Assembly (NCBI GenBank): GCA_958295855.1
Contig: OY282383.1
Location: 2,956,481 to 3,020,480, forward strand
From: an uncultured Poribacteria bacterium
GTDB taxonomy: Bacteria; Poribacteria; WGA-4E; WGA-3G
DNA: 64,000 nt
Reading direction: 5' to 3'
Below are positions 8,882-17,574 of this stretch, piece by piece. The notes beneath the pieces are model-generated. The model did not search any database, was not told the origin of the DNA, and saw only the letters and a program-made list of their open reading frames with translations. Within the stretch, counting starts at the first letter, position 1. Every line of letters starts with the position of its first letter. A program made the position numbers and the translations under genes.

Positions 8882-10279
8882 ATGGAAGTCCAACACCCCA
8901 TTGTGGCGATTGTCGGCAGGCCCAACGTTGGAAAATCGTCCCTCTTCAATCGAATCACCGCGTCCGCACCAGTAGGAACAAGGGCTGAACACGATGCTTC
9001 AGGCAGCAACAGTGCTCATCGCAAGGGAAAGCGGACTAGAAAATTCGCCGTTGTTCACGACACACCCGGCGTGACGCGCGATAGAAACTACGCAGACGTG
9101 GAATGGGCAGACCGCGCCTTTACTATTGTAGACACCGGGGGCCTGGACATTGATCCGGACGACCGGCTTATTGATAATGTCCAATTGCAGGTTGATGCCG
9201 CCTTAGCAGAAGCCAGTCTTATTCTCTTCGTCGTTGATGCCCGAACCGGTGTCATGCCGCACGATACCACGCTCGCGGACAAACTCAGAGCCGCCGACAA
9301 ACCTATCTTCCTCGTTGTCAACAAGGTCGATAGTGAGCGGTTTCGCAATGAAGCCGCTGAGTTTTATACACTTGGATTGGCAGAACCGACTTTCACATCG
9401 TGTGTCCAAAACGATGGAATTTACGAACTCCTTGACCGGGTGGTGGATGTTCTCCCGGAAACTGTAGGGCGGGAACCCCAGGCAGCACCTGCCATGAAAA
9501 TCGCAATCGTTGGCAGGCCCAATGTCGGAAAATCCTCGCTTATCAACGCGCTCCTCGGTGAGGAGCGAATGATTGTTGACGACCGGCCCGGCACGACGCG
9601 CGATGCCGTGAATATCCGCATCGTCCACGACAATGTCGCTTTTGAACTGGTAGACACGGCGGGGATGCGGCGCAAATCCGCAATTAACGACGAACTCGAA
9701 TCCGCAACCGTGCAACGCGCTATCCACAGCATTCGCCAAAGCGATATTGCTGTCCTCGTCTTGGACGTAGTGCGTGAGATAGCCCAACAGGATAAGGCTA
9801 TCGCCAATTTCATCGCACGGCATGGGAAAGCATCCGTGCTGGCGATGAATAAATGGGATCTGATAGACGAGAAGGATAACACAACGCACGGTGCGTTTAT
9901 GGAGACGATAGCAGCGCAACTCCCCCAATTGGGCTATGTGCCGCGGGTTTTTGTCTCCGCAGCCACCGGGCAACGCGTTACCAGAATATTAGAGACTGCC
10001 CTGGTGGTTCACCGCGAGTATTGCACGCGCATTCCGACCCCGGCTCTCAATGCGCTGCTTGTCGAATTACGCAATGCCTATTCGCCGCCTCGCGTCAGAG
10101 GCTCGCGGCCATCACTCAAATATATCACCCAAATTGAGACAAAACCGCCCACGTTCCTGGTTTTCGGGCGAAATGTACATCGGATTCGCCCCCCTTACGA
10201 GGCATACCTGGTCAACAATATTCGCGAAGAATTCGGCTTCCACGGCACACCGATCCGCATCTATTACCGCAAATCGTAA
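8882..10279 (+). CDS. der: ribosome-assembly GTPase Der (EngA)
   Basis: Der binds the 50S subunit and is normally essential for its assembly. Two GTPase domains are clear. The first has GRPNVGKSS (~12-20), DTPGVTRD (60-67) and NKVD. The second has GRPNVGKSS, DTAGMRR and NKWD. A C-terminal KH-like domain follows and ends near RIYYRKS. An oddity is ~26 extra Ser/Arg/Lys-rich residues (about 28-53) between the first P-loop helix and the DTPG segment; most Der proteins have none. The length of 465 aa is slightly above the usual ~440. The ATG at 8882 follows GGAGG. Confidence 0.96.
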   Translation: MEVQHPIVAIVGRPNVGKSSLFNRITASAPVGTRAEHDASGSNSAHRKGKRTRKFAVVHDTPGVTRDRNYADVEWADRAFTIVDTGGLDIDPDDRLIDNVQLQVDAALAEASLILFVVDARTGVMPHDTTLADKLRAADKPIFLVVNKVDSERFRNEAAEFYTLGLAEPTFTSCVQNDGIYELLDRVVDVLPETVGREPQAAPAMKIAIVGRPNVGKSSLINALLGEERMIVDDRPGTTRDAVNIRIVHDNVAFELVDTAGMRRKSAINDELESATVQRAIHSIRQSDIAVLVLDVVREIAQQDKAIANFIARHGKASVLAMNKWDLIDEKDNTTHGAFMETIAAQLPQLGYVPRVFVSAATGQRVTRILETALVVHREYCTRIPTPALNALLVELRNAYSPPRVRGSRPSLKYITQIETKPPTFLVFGRNVHRIRPPYEAYLVNNIREEFGFHGTPIRIYYRKS

Positions 10280-10286
10280 TTGTGCA

Positions 10287-10415
10287 AGGGGAAAGGGAAA
10301 CCGGCACAAGGCACTGCCCCTACAAAGTCTTCCTATCCAAGCACGAAGCGAAGAAAAGCGGGAGGGGGAGGGGGAAGGGAAACCGGCACAAGGCACGGTT
10401 TCCCCCTACAAAGTC
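10287..10415 (+). repeat. two direct copies of a GGCACAAGGCAC-type repeat
   Basis: Near-identical segments at ~10288-10331 and ~10372-10415 each run from GGGAAAGGGAAACCGGCACA through AAGGCAC to CCCCTACAAAGTCTTC. They are separated by a purine-rich stretch. They belong to the same family as the copy at 301-325 and fill the der to dehydrogenase gap. Confidence 0.85.
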
Positions 10416-10454
10416 TTCACATCCTTCCCATGAAACACACAGAGGAGAAAAACC

Positions 10455-11432
10455 TTGTCCCGATTCAAAGTTTTTATCACACGCCCCATTCCTGAAGAAA
10501 TTCTCGCCAAGATAGCAGCAGAGTGCGATGTGGATATGTGGCACACGAGTGCCATTCTACCGCCTATCGCCGAAAAGATTCCACCCCTCGATGGGCTCCT
10601 GACTTACGGACATGAACCCGTTTCTGCCGAGATGATGGATACAGCACCGAATCTTAAATCCATCTCTGTCATGGGTGTTGGCTACGACCATGTTGATGAG
10701 GATGCGGCTCGTGAACGCGGTATCGCGCTCGGACATACCCCCGGTGTCCTCAGCGATACCACTGCCGATATGACAATGGCACTCCTGCTCGCTGCGGCAC
10801 GGAACGTTGTTCCAGCGTATAACCATGTCCAGGTTGCCAAAGCGTGGACGTACTACGATCCGAATATCCTCTGGGGCTATGATGTGCATCACGCCACATT
10901 GGGCATTGTGGGCATGGGGCGTATCGGCTATGCTGTTGCCAAACGTGCTGTGGCGTTTGACATGCGCGTCCTCTATTACAAACGCAATCGTCGACCCGAT
11001 TGGGAAGAAGAACTTGGTATTGAATACGCTGAGCTGGAACACCTCCTGCAAGCCTCCGATTTCGTGACGCTCCACGTCCCGCTAACGGAGGAGACTACCC
11101 ACATGATTGGCAAAGCGGAGCTGGCGTTGATGAAACGCACCGCCACCCTGGTGAACATTGCCAGAGGCCCGGTCGTCGATCATTATGCGTTGTATGATGC
11201 ACTCGCGTCGGGGCAAATCGCAAGTGCTGCGGTGGACGTAACCGAGCCGGAGCCGATTAACACCGATCATCCGCTCCTCAGTTTAGATAACGTTATCATT
11301 GCCCCGCATCTGGGTAGTGCCACTATCCAAACGCGCATGAAGATGGCAACCATGGCAATGGAAAATTTACTCGCTGGCTTAAAAGGCGAACAGTTGCCCT
11401 ACGCTGTCCTGCAACCGGGTTGGCACACGTAA
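10455..11432 (+). CDS. D-isomer-specific 2-hydroxyacid dehydrogenase
   Basis: This cytosolic NAD(P)-dependent oxidoreductase reduces 2-oxoacids such as glyoxylate or hydroxypyruvate. The Rossmann motif is GMGRIG (residues ~153-158). The catalytic set is visible: R237 in NIARGP, E264 in DVTEPEP and H285 in APHLGSAT. The 325-aa length is typical. The start is TTG at 10455, chosen because AGAGGAG lies 8 bases upstream and the N-terminus RFKVFITRPIPEE fits the family. It most resembles glyoxylate or D-glycerate dehydrogenases, but substrate cannot be read from sequence. Confidence 0.93.
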   Translation: MSRFKVFITRPIPEEILAKIAAECDVDMWHTSAILPPIAEKIPPLDGLLTYGHEPVSAEMMDTAPNLKSISVMGVGYDHVDEDAARERGIALGHTPGVLSDTTADMTMALLLAAARNVVPAYNHVQVAKAWTYYDPNILWGYDVHHATLGIVGMGRIGYAVAKRAVAFDMRVLYYKRNRRPDWEEELGIEYAELEHLLQASDFVTLHVPLTEETTHMIGKAELALMKRTATLVNIARGPVVDHYALYDALASGQIASAAVDVTEPEPINTDHPLLSLDNVIIAPHLGSATIQTRMKMATMAMENLLAGLKGEQLPYAVLQPGWHT

Positions 11433-11545
11433 GCATTATCCTAAAACACAGCCTGTCTCCTCTGGGGTTCTGAATCGCGCGGATTTATCGGATTTCTTTG
11501 GCTTTTCTTGTCACATCTGTAAGAAACACGGGAGGTTCCCTATAA

Positions 11546-11561
11546 CTATGAAATTTCATAG
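11546..11561. promoter_or_regulatory. perfect 16-bp palindrome, possible operator
   Basis: CTATGAAATTTCATAG is a perfect palindrome. It lies 20 bases before a promoter-like pair and ~130 bases before a gene encoding an XRE-type DNA-binding protein. Autoregulation is plausible but inferred only from position. Confidence 0.4.
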
Positions 11562-11580
11562 CAAACCGCTAGAAATTGGC

Positions 11581-11609
11581 TTGATGACGCCACCAAAGTG
11601 TGGTAAACT
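11581..11609 (+). promoter_or_regulatory. sigma70-like promoter for the XRE-domain gene
   Basis: TTGATG (11581-11586) and TAAACT (11604-11609) are separated by 17 bases. Transcription would start near 11616, giving a leader of about 74 bases. Confidence 0.4.
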
Positions 11610-11689
11610 CTAAAGTGATTTGCAACGCTCACTCAGCCGAAAACTGCAATTTGAACAAAACCCCGCTATTCACACACAGGAAATTGATT

Positions 11690-12559
11690 ATGACGGGTAA
11701 AAATACCACTACAGATGCAGTTGAGATTATGAACCATTACTTTGTCAAGGGGGATCCCGAAGAAATAAAACGTTTGGAAGAGGAAGATGTCAAATTCGAT
11801 ATCTCTCTGCATATCTATAATCTACGCACCTCCGGCGGGCAAACGCAAGAGGAATTCGGTGAGATAGTCGGAGTTTCCCCCCGCATTATTGACGACCTGG
11901 AGGAAGCCGACTATCAAGGTGATTCGCTTGCCATGCTCGCGCACATCGAAAAAGCGTTGTGGCCTCATGTTTCTGCCCTCAGTTTTCCCACAAAAGAGGT
12001 TTACCCGAATGCACTCATCGGCACAACGTTAACCGGGCTTAGACTGAGATGTTTCCGATACCTCCCACACAGACAAGGCACCGACGATCCAACAGCGGCA
12101 TTTACCACATTCAGATTTAATGTGGGAACGCTGCACGGCAGACAGTATACATTGGCTGAACTCGTCCCCTGGCTCCACGCCCTCAAAATGAACCGGCAAG
12201 AGCTGAACATGTTCGCGCTCGCCAAGATGAAAGCCTGGAGCCACCTTGCTGGTGGCTTGCTGGTCAAACTATCGGGCGACCCGAGCGAATATATCCGCGC
12301 CGTAGATACGCATACACAGCTCATTCGCGCAGCCATCCACTTTCTTGAAACGGGAGAACGCACCGCGCTCAAACAGTGGCAACAAGATATGGGACCGCAG
12401 GAAGAAGCGCGCTATCGCGCAGAATTGGAGAGGGCTCTCTCCGCTAAGGCGTTTGAGGCACTCCCCGATACAGAGTGGCTGACGCACATACTGATTGAAT
12501 GCACGTCGCTTATGGGCGCCGTGGTATATTACCCCTGCAAAGCAGGGGTAAATACCTAG
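11690..12559 (+). CDS. XRE/HigA-like helix-turn-helix protein with unknown C-terminal domain
   Basis: The protein has 289 aa from the ATG at 11690, preceded by AGGAAAT. Residues ~36-80 match the XRE/HigA pattern: DISLHIYNLRT, then TQEEFGEIVGVS, then a recognition helix ending IIDDLEEADY. Residues ~100-265 are not a domain I recognise; they read as alpha-helical with an LVPWLHALKM stretch. The last ~22 residues are encoded by a dispersed palindromic repeat that also supplies the stop, so the native C-terminus was probably replaced. The gene lies 79 bases upstream of an ATPase/PIN-like pair and may control it. Confidence 0.75.
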   Translation: MTGKNTTTDAVEIMNHYFVKGDPEEIKRLEEEDVKFDISLHIYNLRTSGGQTQEEFGEIVGVSPRIIDDLEEADYQGDSLAMLAHIEKALWPHVSALSFPTKEVYPNALIGTTLTGLRLRCFRYLPHRQGTDDPTAAFTTFRFNVGTLHGRQYTLAELVPWLHALKMNRQELNMFALAKMKAWSHLAGGLLVKLSGDPSEYIRAVDTHTQLIRAAIHFLETGERTALKQWQQDMGPQEEARYRAELERALSAKAFEALPDTEWLTHILIECTSLMGAVVYYPCKAGVNT

Positions 12560-12575
12560 CAGCCGCAAATACGCC
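12498..12575 (-). repeat. family A palindromic element, inverted copy overlapping a gene end
   Basis: The element reads, inverted, as TTTGCGGC, GGTATT, CCCCTGCTTTGCAGGGG, then GCGCCCATAAGCGACGTGCA. The same modules occur at 41280, 43116, 46744, 50539 and 63386. Here it encodes the end of the XRE-domain protein, including YYPCKAG from its central stem. Confidence 0.9.
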
Positions 12576-12638
12576 GCACATCGCGGATTTATCCGATTTC
12601 GCAAACGATTCTAAAAAGATGGAAGGAGAAACTCACAC

Positions 12639-14000
12639 ATGCTAAGAATCAGGGAGGAAGGCATCGCCAAGATAGCTGTGAAGGGTTTTAAGTCAATAGC
12701 GGAGGAGTGCGAAATTGACATCCGCCCGCTGACAATCCTTGCAGGCGCGAACAGTTCCGGGAAATCCAGCATCATGCAACCGTTCTTGATGCTGAAGCAG
12801 ACGCTGGAGGCACCCTATGATCCAGGGCCGCTGTTGATTGATGGACCGAACGTTCAGTTTACTGAGGTAGAACAATTTCTATCCAAATTAACTGGAGAAA
12901 GAGGAACAGATTGTTTTCAAATTCAAATTGAGATTCGTGAAGTCGGTTGGTTTGACTCAGTTGAAGTCCATTATTTTGACTCAGTACAGACGATTTTCAG
13001 AAAAGGACAGAGCGGCATTGAAATTATCAAAATGACCGCCGAAAAAAAATCAGCAGATGATCCACCCTCATTTCCGTCCAAACGGACGACCTTGTCACCC
13101 AATATGCCAAGGGTAATACGTTCTAGATGTACCTTAGAACCACCGCTTGACACTTATTGGCCTAAGCTCTTCGACGTTCCGAATCTGATCACCGACAGCG
13201 TCAACAGAGAGATTACCGAAAGCATTCACCTCCCCGGATTACGGGGCAACCCAGAGCGCACCTACAAACGCACCGGCACCGGTCACCGATATCCCGGCAC
13301 ATTTGAACATTATGTTGCAACCATCATTCACGAGTGGCAGGAAAGGACAGATAAACCCTTGGAAACATTAGGCAATCCGTTTGATAGAGATGATCTGGGA
13401 GAAGAATTCCAAGATTACCAAAACTATAGTAATCCTGAGGCTATTCTCGACGAAACGCTTCATGTACTAGGTCTGACAAGAAAAGTTGCTGCCCAAAGAA
13501 TCGGTGACACTCGCATTGAACTTCAAGTCGATCGCCTTCCATACGACAGCACTAGTGAAACATCCATGGTGAACATTGCCGATGTAGGATTGGGTGTCTC
13601 CCAAGCATTGCCTGTTTTGGTGGCACTGATTGTCGCAAGGCCATCGCAGTTAGTGTATCTTGAGCAGCCGGAACTGCACCTCCACCCTCGTGCCCAGGGC
13701 GCCTTGGCACAAGTGCTGGCAGATGCGGCGAAACGGGGTGTGCGCGTCGTCGCCGAAACGCACAGTTCACTGCTACTTTTGGGAATCCAAACACTTGTTG
13801 CCGAAGGACACCTACCGCAGGAATTAGTCAAGTTGCACTGGTTCACACGGAACCAAGATGGTGCAACCAAAGTTGTTAGTGCTGACTTGGACGAATCGGG
13901 TGCTTACGGGGAGTGGCCCGAAGATTTTGACGATGTCGATCTCAAAGCACAGAGTCGTTATATAAAGGCAGCACAATCGCGTTTCGTTGAAAGGATATAA
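12639..14000 (+). CDS. ABC/SMC-type AAA ATPase of the DUF3696 kind, first gene of an ATPase/PIN-like pair
   Basis: This is a 453-aa cytosolic ATPase. The Walker A is GANSSGKSS (36-44), followed by a long divergent middle (~80-300). An ABC-signature-like VGLGVSQALPVL comes next, then Walker B YLEQPELHLHP with E342, and the His-switch ETHSS with H375. This order is that of OLD-like AAA_21/DUF3696 ATPases, many of which partner with a nuclease or toxin. The next gene begins one base after this stop, so the two are surely cotranscribed. GGAGAA precedes the ATG. The nuclease-free architecture suggests the partner supplies the effector. Target unknown. Confidence 0.85.
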   Translation: MLRIREEGIAKIAVKGFKSIAEECEIDIRPLTILAGANSSGKSSIMQPFLMLKQTLEAPYDPGPLLIDGPNVQFTEVEQFLSKLTGERGTDCFQIQIEIREVGWFDSVEVHYFDSVQTIFRKGQSGIEIIKMTAEKKSADDPPSFPSKRTTLSPNMPRVIRSRCTLEPPLDTYWPKLFDVPNLITDSVNREITESIHLPGLRGNPERTYKRTGTGHRYPGTFEHYVATIIHEWQERTDKPLETLGNPFDRDDLGEEFQDYQNYSNPEAILDETLHVLGLTRKVAAQRIGDTRIELQVDRLPYDSTSETSMVNIADVGLGVSQALPVLVALIVARPSQLVYLEQPELHLHPRAQGALAQVLADAAKRGVRVVAETHSSLLLLGIQTLVAEGHLPQELVKLHWFTRNQDGATKVVSADLDESGAYGEWPEDFDDVDLKAQSRYIKAAQSRFVERI

Positions 14001-14001
14001 T

Positions 14002-14538
14002 ATGCCTTCAAAAGGTGCGAAAGGACTCGTTGTGAATGCCTCGGTTGCCCGGGCCGCTGGTGGTGAAGGAGCAACAGCATCAGTATCAATCAACTGCACC
14101 GAATTTCTTGAAACCTTTCGAGACAAATGTCCGCACCACATTGTGATGACGTCCGAGCTGTACGAGGAATGGAATAAACATCAATCAAATTTTGCAACGA
14201 GATGGCGGAGATCAATGCTTGCCCAAAAGCGACTCACTTATGTCACACCTCGCCAAAACAGAGCATTGTATGACAAAATCGAAAGGACAGCAATCCGAGA
14301 AAAAGACATTGAGGCACTGCAAAAGGATTTTCATCTCCTCCAAGCAGCACTCGAAACCGATCAGACTATCATTTCGCTTGATGAAACCATCCGGCAGTTG
14401 TTCGCACTAGCCTCTCAACAGGTTGGCGACATCCGAGACATCATTTGGGTGAATCCTGACCGGACATCAGAAGAAGACCCTATCGCTTGGCTCCAAAACG
14501 GAGCACAGCGTGAAGCACATCGTCAGCTTTCTGCTTGA
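14002..14538 (+). CDS. PIN-like small protein, partner of the upstream ATPase
   Basis: The protein has 178 aa from the ATG at 14002; GAAAGGA at 13989-13995 supports this start over the in-frame ATG at 13987. It begins with a short strand KGLVVNASVA, where a PIN nuclease would carry its first metal-binding Asp. Later acidic positions fit the fold: SELYEEW, then ISLDETIRQLF and NPD near the C-terminus. The first Asp appears to be Asn (AAT, one base from GAT), so metal-dependent cleavage may be impaired or the role may be regulatory. The assignment rests on pattern and on tight linkage to the ATPase. Confidence 0.6.
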   Translation: MPSKGAKGLVVNASVARAAGGEGATASVSINCTEFLETFRDKCPHHIVMTSELYEEWNKHQSNFATRWRRSMLAQKRLTYVTPRQNRALYDKIERTAIREKDIEALQKDFHLLQAALETDQTIISLDETIRQLFALASQQVGDIRDIIWVNPDRTSEEDPIAWLQNGAQREAHRQLSA

Positions 14539-14584
14539 TTCTTCTACATTCATTGAGTTCTATACAAATGCTGTCCCTAGACAA

Positions 14585-15457
14585 TTACCCTCGCCAATTC
14601 AAATCAATGCTGGTGTACCCGTGCGTGTATTGGTGCAGATGGGCCGGTAAGCCTGCTAAGAACTGCTTACCCACGTCTGGAATCTCCCACGGAATATTGA
14701 TGTGGTGGTCCCGCCTCCGAAAACCGATGGCACACGACAGCCGAATTTCATCAATCTGGTTTGGAAATGCACCGTGATAAGTGCGGTGCGCAAACACAAT
14801 CATATCGCCCGGATTTGTGAAAAGCGGCACTAACCCCGGAATATCAAAACCCACATAAGGTTTCTCTTCTTCACCGATCTTATAGAAAGAACGCCTATCC
14901 GCTGTCATGTTGAAACCTTCAGGGCCTTCCCAGTTCTCCACATGAGAATCCTCGATGACGCATAAGCCACCGTGTTCTGGCCGAGAACCCGTCAAGTAAA
15001 ACCATTTGCCCGATGGCCACAGCCCACGATTCAGCACGTCTCCCGAATTTTTCGGTGCCGCTGTAGAAAACCCACACCAGTCGGTGTGCCATGCAACCGG
15101 CTGGGATTCCGGCATTCGAATAATCGCAGCAGACCTGTGAACAGTCATCTCCTCTGTGCCAATCAGGTAGCGGTGGATTTTCATAAAGGGTTCGTATTCC
15201 AGCAGCTGCCAAGCCGCTGCTCCTGATTCGATCCAAGCGTGTCGGGTGCTACTCTGCCCGCGCGCCAACGCTCTGTTTGGATCCGTCCCATCAAAAACTG
15301 CCTGTTTTAAATTATCAACGACATCAGAAGGTAAAACGTTTTTGATAATTGCAAAGCCGTGTGCCGCTAGGCATTCGGACATGAGAGCAAGCTCATCCAC
15401 TTCAAACTCGTAAGTGTAGTCAAGCTCCGGTTTTTGAATCTGTAAATACGCTTCCAT
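14585..15457 (-). CDS. phytanoyl-CoA dioxygenase (PhyH) family protein 1
   Basis: This 290-aa protein is in the Fe(II)/2-oxoglutarate dioxygenase superfamily. The iron triad is H124-x-D126 (in WHTDW) and H228 (in RTYHGAF); R239 likely binds the 2-oxoglutarate carboxylate. The double-stranded beta-helix runs from ~100 to 250. The start is backed by AGGAGT on the minus strand. It converges on the PIN-like gene. Bacterial members hydroxylate diverse small molecules, so the substrate is open. Confidence 0.92.
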   Translation of the reverse strand: MEAYLQIQKPELDYTYEFEVDELALMSECLAAHGFAIIKNVLPSDVVDNLKQAVFDGTDPNRALARGQSSTRHAWIESGAAAWQLLEYEPFMKIHRYLIGTEEMTVHRSAAIIRMPESQPVAWHTDWCGFSTAAPKNSGDVLNRGLWPSGKWFYLTGSRPEHGGLCVIEDSHVENWEGPEGFNMTADRRSFYKIGEEEKPYVGFDIPGLVPLFTNPGDMIVFAHRTYHGAFPNQIDEIRLSCAIGFRRRDHHINIPWEIPDVGKQFLAGLPAHLHQYTHGYTSIDLNWRG

Positions 15458-15753
15458 CAGTGACTCCTAAATATCCTTCAGATCTAACTATCTGTTGTAA
15501 ACGCTGCGTGCTGTCATTATATCAGACATGCGTCGTTGCGTCAATCTCTTCTTGTAGGCACGTGGAGCTGCGATACACATTTCGGCCTTACAAGGCTAAA
15601 AACCTAAAACCTAAAACTAAATGTCACCTAGAGCTAGTCATAATCTCCTTGCACTAATTGCCAACTTTTGTTAAAATGATACTATTGACGTTTGGGTACT
15701 CTCACAAGGCAGTGATAGTATTCAGCCTTATCAACTTTTGTAGGAGGAAGAGA

Positions 15754-16656
15754 ATGAGTCAGACCGTTTTTCTCGGAGAACACGAAGTCACATTTCCGGG
15801 TCCGCAGCTCGGCGTACTTCGCGATTGCAATGCAGTGCTTGATTCCGCCGAGGGATTGCACCAACAAATAGATACGGACGGGTATCTACTCGTTCGCGGC
15901 TTAATTGACCGGCGGAAGGTTATGGCGGCCCGCCGCGCGATGCTTGAATACGCCGATGGCTCCGGAAAAGATGGCGTGTTCAGGCCGGGCACCGATATAA
16001 TGGATGCCTTTGCAGGGGAGGGGAGTCCAGGGCGTACCATGGGCTCGCCTGCCGTTACGCATCATCCAGATGTCCTCTCCGTTTTGGAAGGTGCCGAGCT
16101 CTTCGCGTTCTTCCGAAAATTCTTTGGAAGCGATACCCGCACCTTTGATTACAAGTGGCTCCGGTTTATCCGCCCTACCGTCTGGTCGGGCCCGCATTTT
16201 GATGTTGTCTATATGGGCAGGGGTTCAAAGCAGTTGCACACCTGTTGGGTGCCGTTCGGCGATGTGCCGGCTACGATGGGGACGTTGACTGTGCTTGTCG
16301 GTTCGCACAACCTCCCCAGTTTCGCGCGCATTCGGGATACCTACGGCAGAACGGATGTAGATAAAGACGGAACGCCCGGCCATTTCGGACGCGACCCGAT
16401 GGAAATTAGCGAAAAGTACGGTGGCGAATGGCAGACAGCGGATTTTGAGATGGGCGATGTTATCATCTTCACGATGCATACGATGCACACGTCTACCAAG
16501 AATCTCTCCGATAGGTGGCGCATCAGTTGTGACATCCGTTTCCAACCTGCAGCAGACGCAATTGATGAACGGTGGGTAGGCAAAAACCCTATATCGCACA
16601 CCGGGAGTCAGAAGATTTCGTTTGAGGAGGCACAGAAGCAGTGGGGGCTGGCGTAA
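15754..16656 (+). CDS. phytanoyl-CoA dioxygenase (PhyH) family protein 2
   Basis: The 300-aa protein starts at the ATG at 15754 after TAGGAGGA; the longer upstream frame lacks support. The iron ligands are H148-x-D150 (GPHFD) and H242 or H245 in MHTMHTSTKN, with R254/R256 positioned for 2-oxoglutarate. It is divergent from PhyH 1 in sequence and points away from it across ~296 bases. That gap contains no gene I can support. Probably an oxygenase of unknown substrate. Confidence 0.92.
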   Translation: MSQTVFLGEHEVTFPGPQLGVLRDCNAVLDSAEGLHQQIDTDGYLLVRGLIDRRKVMAARRAMLEYADGSGKDGVFRPGTDIMDAFAGEGSPGRTMGSPAVTHHPDVLSVLEGAELFAFFRKFFGSDTRTFDYKWLRFIRPTVWSGPHFDVVYMGRGSKQLHTCWVPFGDVPATMGTLTVLVGSHNLPSFARIRDTYGRTDVDKDGTPGHFGRDPMEISEKYGGEWQTADFEMGDVIIFTMHTMHTSTKNLSDRWRISCDIRFQPAADAIDERWVGKNPISHTGSQKISFEEAQKQWGLA

Positions 16657-16717
16657 TGTCAGCGGATTCAGGGCTCCGCTCGTTTGTAGGAGTTGCCCTA
16701 TGGTGAAGGAGAACCGA

Positions 16718-17410
16718 ATGACATACACCATAACAGATATGTCCCCTGAGCAGTTCGGCGCGTGGGTTCTGCCGATTGTAAAAGGGACACTTTTTGAATC
16801 TCGCGAGCGACTTGCTAAATTAATCGCCGAAGGTGCCGAGTGCACAGCACTAGAAACGGAGTTCCGTGAGTATTTTGAAGGCTATTGTGGTTTGGCATTT
16901 TCGTTAGAGAATGACGAGGAAGCACTGCTCTCAATATTGGATACGTGCGATACCTTCGCCCCGCTGCGGCATCGGGTTGCAGTTGTGGAGTCTAAGCGGA
17001 AAACCTCGGAATTGGGGCGCGAGTTACGACGAATGGGGGTACGCCCCTACGCAGATCCCGCACCTGCGATTAAGGTTGCAACGTTAACAGATGCAGACTT
17101 CCGCCACCTGATGGAAACCTTTGTAAATTGGCCAATTTTTGCTGCCCGAGCACGGGTTGTCAAACTGTTGGCGGAAAGGCCTTCAGTGGCCGGTGCCTCT
17201 CCCTTGAGAACGGCATTTTTAGCGTTTTTCGTCTGCTACCTAGAACTTGAGCAGTTTCTCGAGGATTACGACTACGACGGAGATGACGATTTGGAGTTGC
17301 GCCCTGAGGTTGACGCGGAATTAGATTGCAGCATCGCCGAGGTCGAAGCAGGCACACCTGAACTGATTCCGATAGAAGAAGTGGCGAAAAAATTGGGACT
17401 CAAGTTCTGA
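16718..17410 (+). CDS. hypothetical protein with internal duplication
   Basis: The 230-aa protein starts at 16718 after GAAGGAGA and lies 61 bases after PhyH 2 on the same strand, so cotranscription is likely. I recognise no family. Residues ~9-66 and ~131-188 share a pattern of F, R-x-R/L, KL-AE, L-x-x-x-F, F-x-x-Y, L-x-L-E, which suggests a duplicated helical unit. The C-terminal third is very acidic (DYDYDGDDDLEL). No signal peptide is seen; probably cytosolic. Confidence 0.6.
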   Translation: MTYTITDMSPEQFGAWVLPIVKGTLFESRERLAKLIAEGAECTALETEFREYFEGYCGLAFSLENDEEALLSILDTCDTFAPLRHRVAVVESKRKTSELGRELRRMGVRPYADPAPAIKVATLTDADFRHLMETFVNWPIFAARARVVKLLAERPSVAGASPLRTAFLAFFVCYLELEQFLEDYDYDGDDDLELRPEVDAELDCSIAEVEAGTPELIPIEEVAKKLGLKF

Positions 17411-17574
17411 CTTAGCGCGTTTAGATGCAAACATAAGCGTACGAAAGTCATTGTTGTTCACCGGGTTGGACATCGGAGCAGTGTCTATTAGGCGGCAATT
17501 GCTGTCCCGTAGTTTCCTTGATTTCCTGTCAAGATCGAGGTTTTGGTGCGCGCCCGTGCCTGTCCCAAAAGTGA

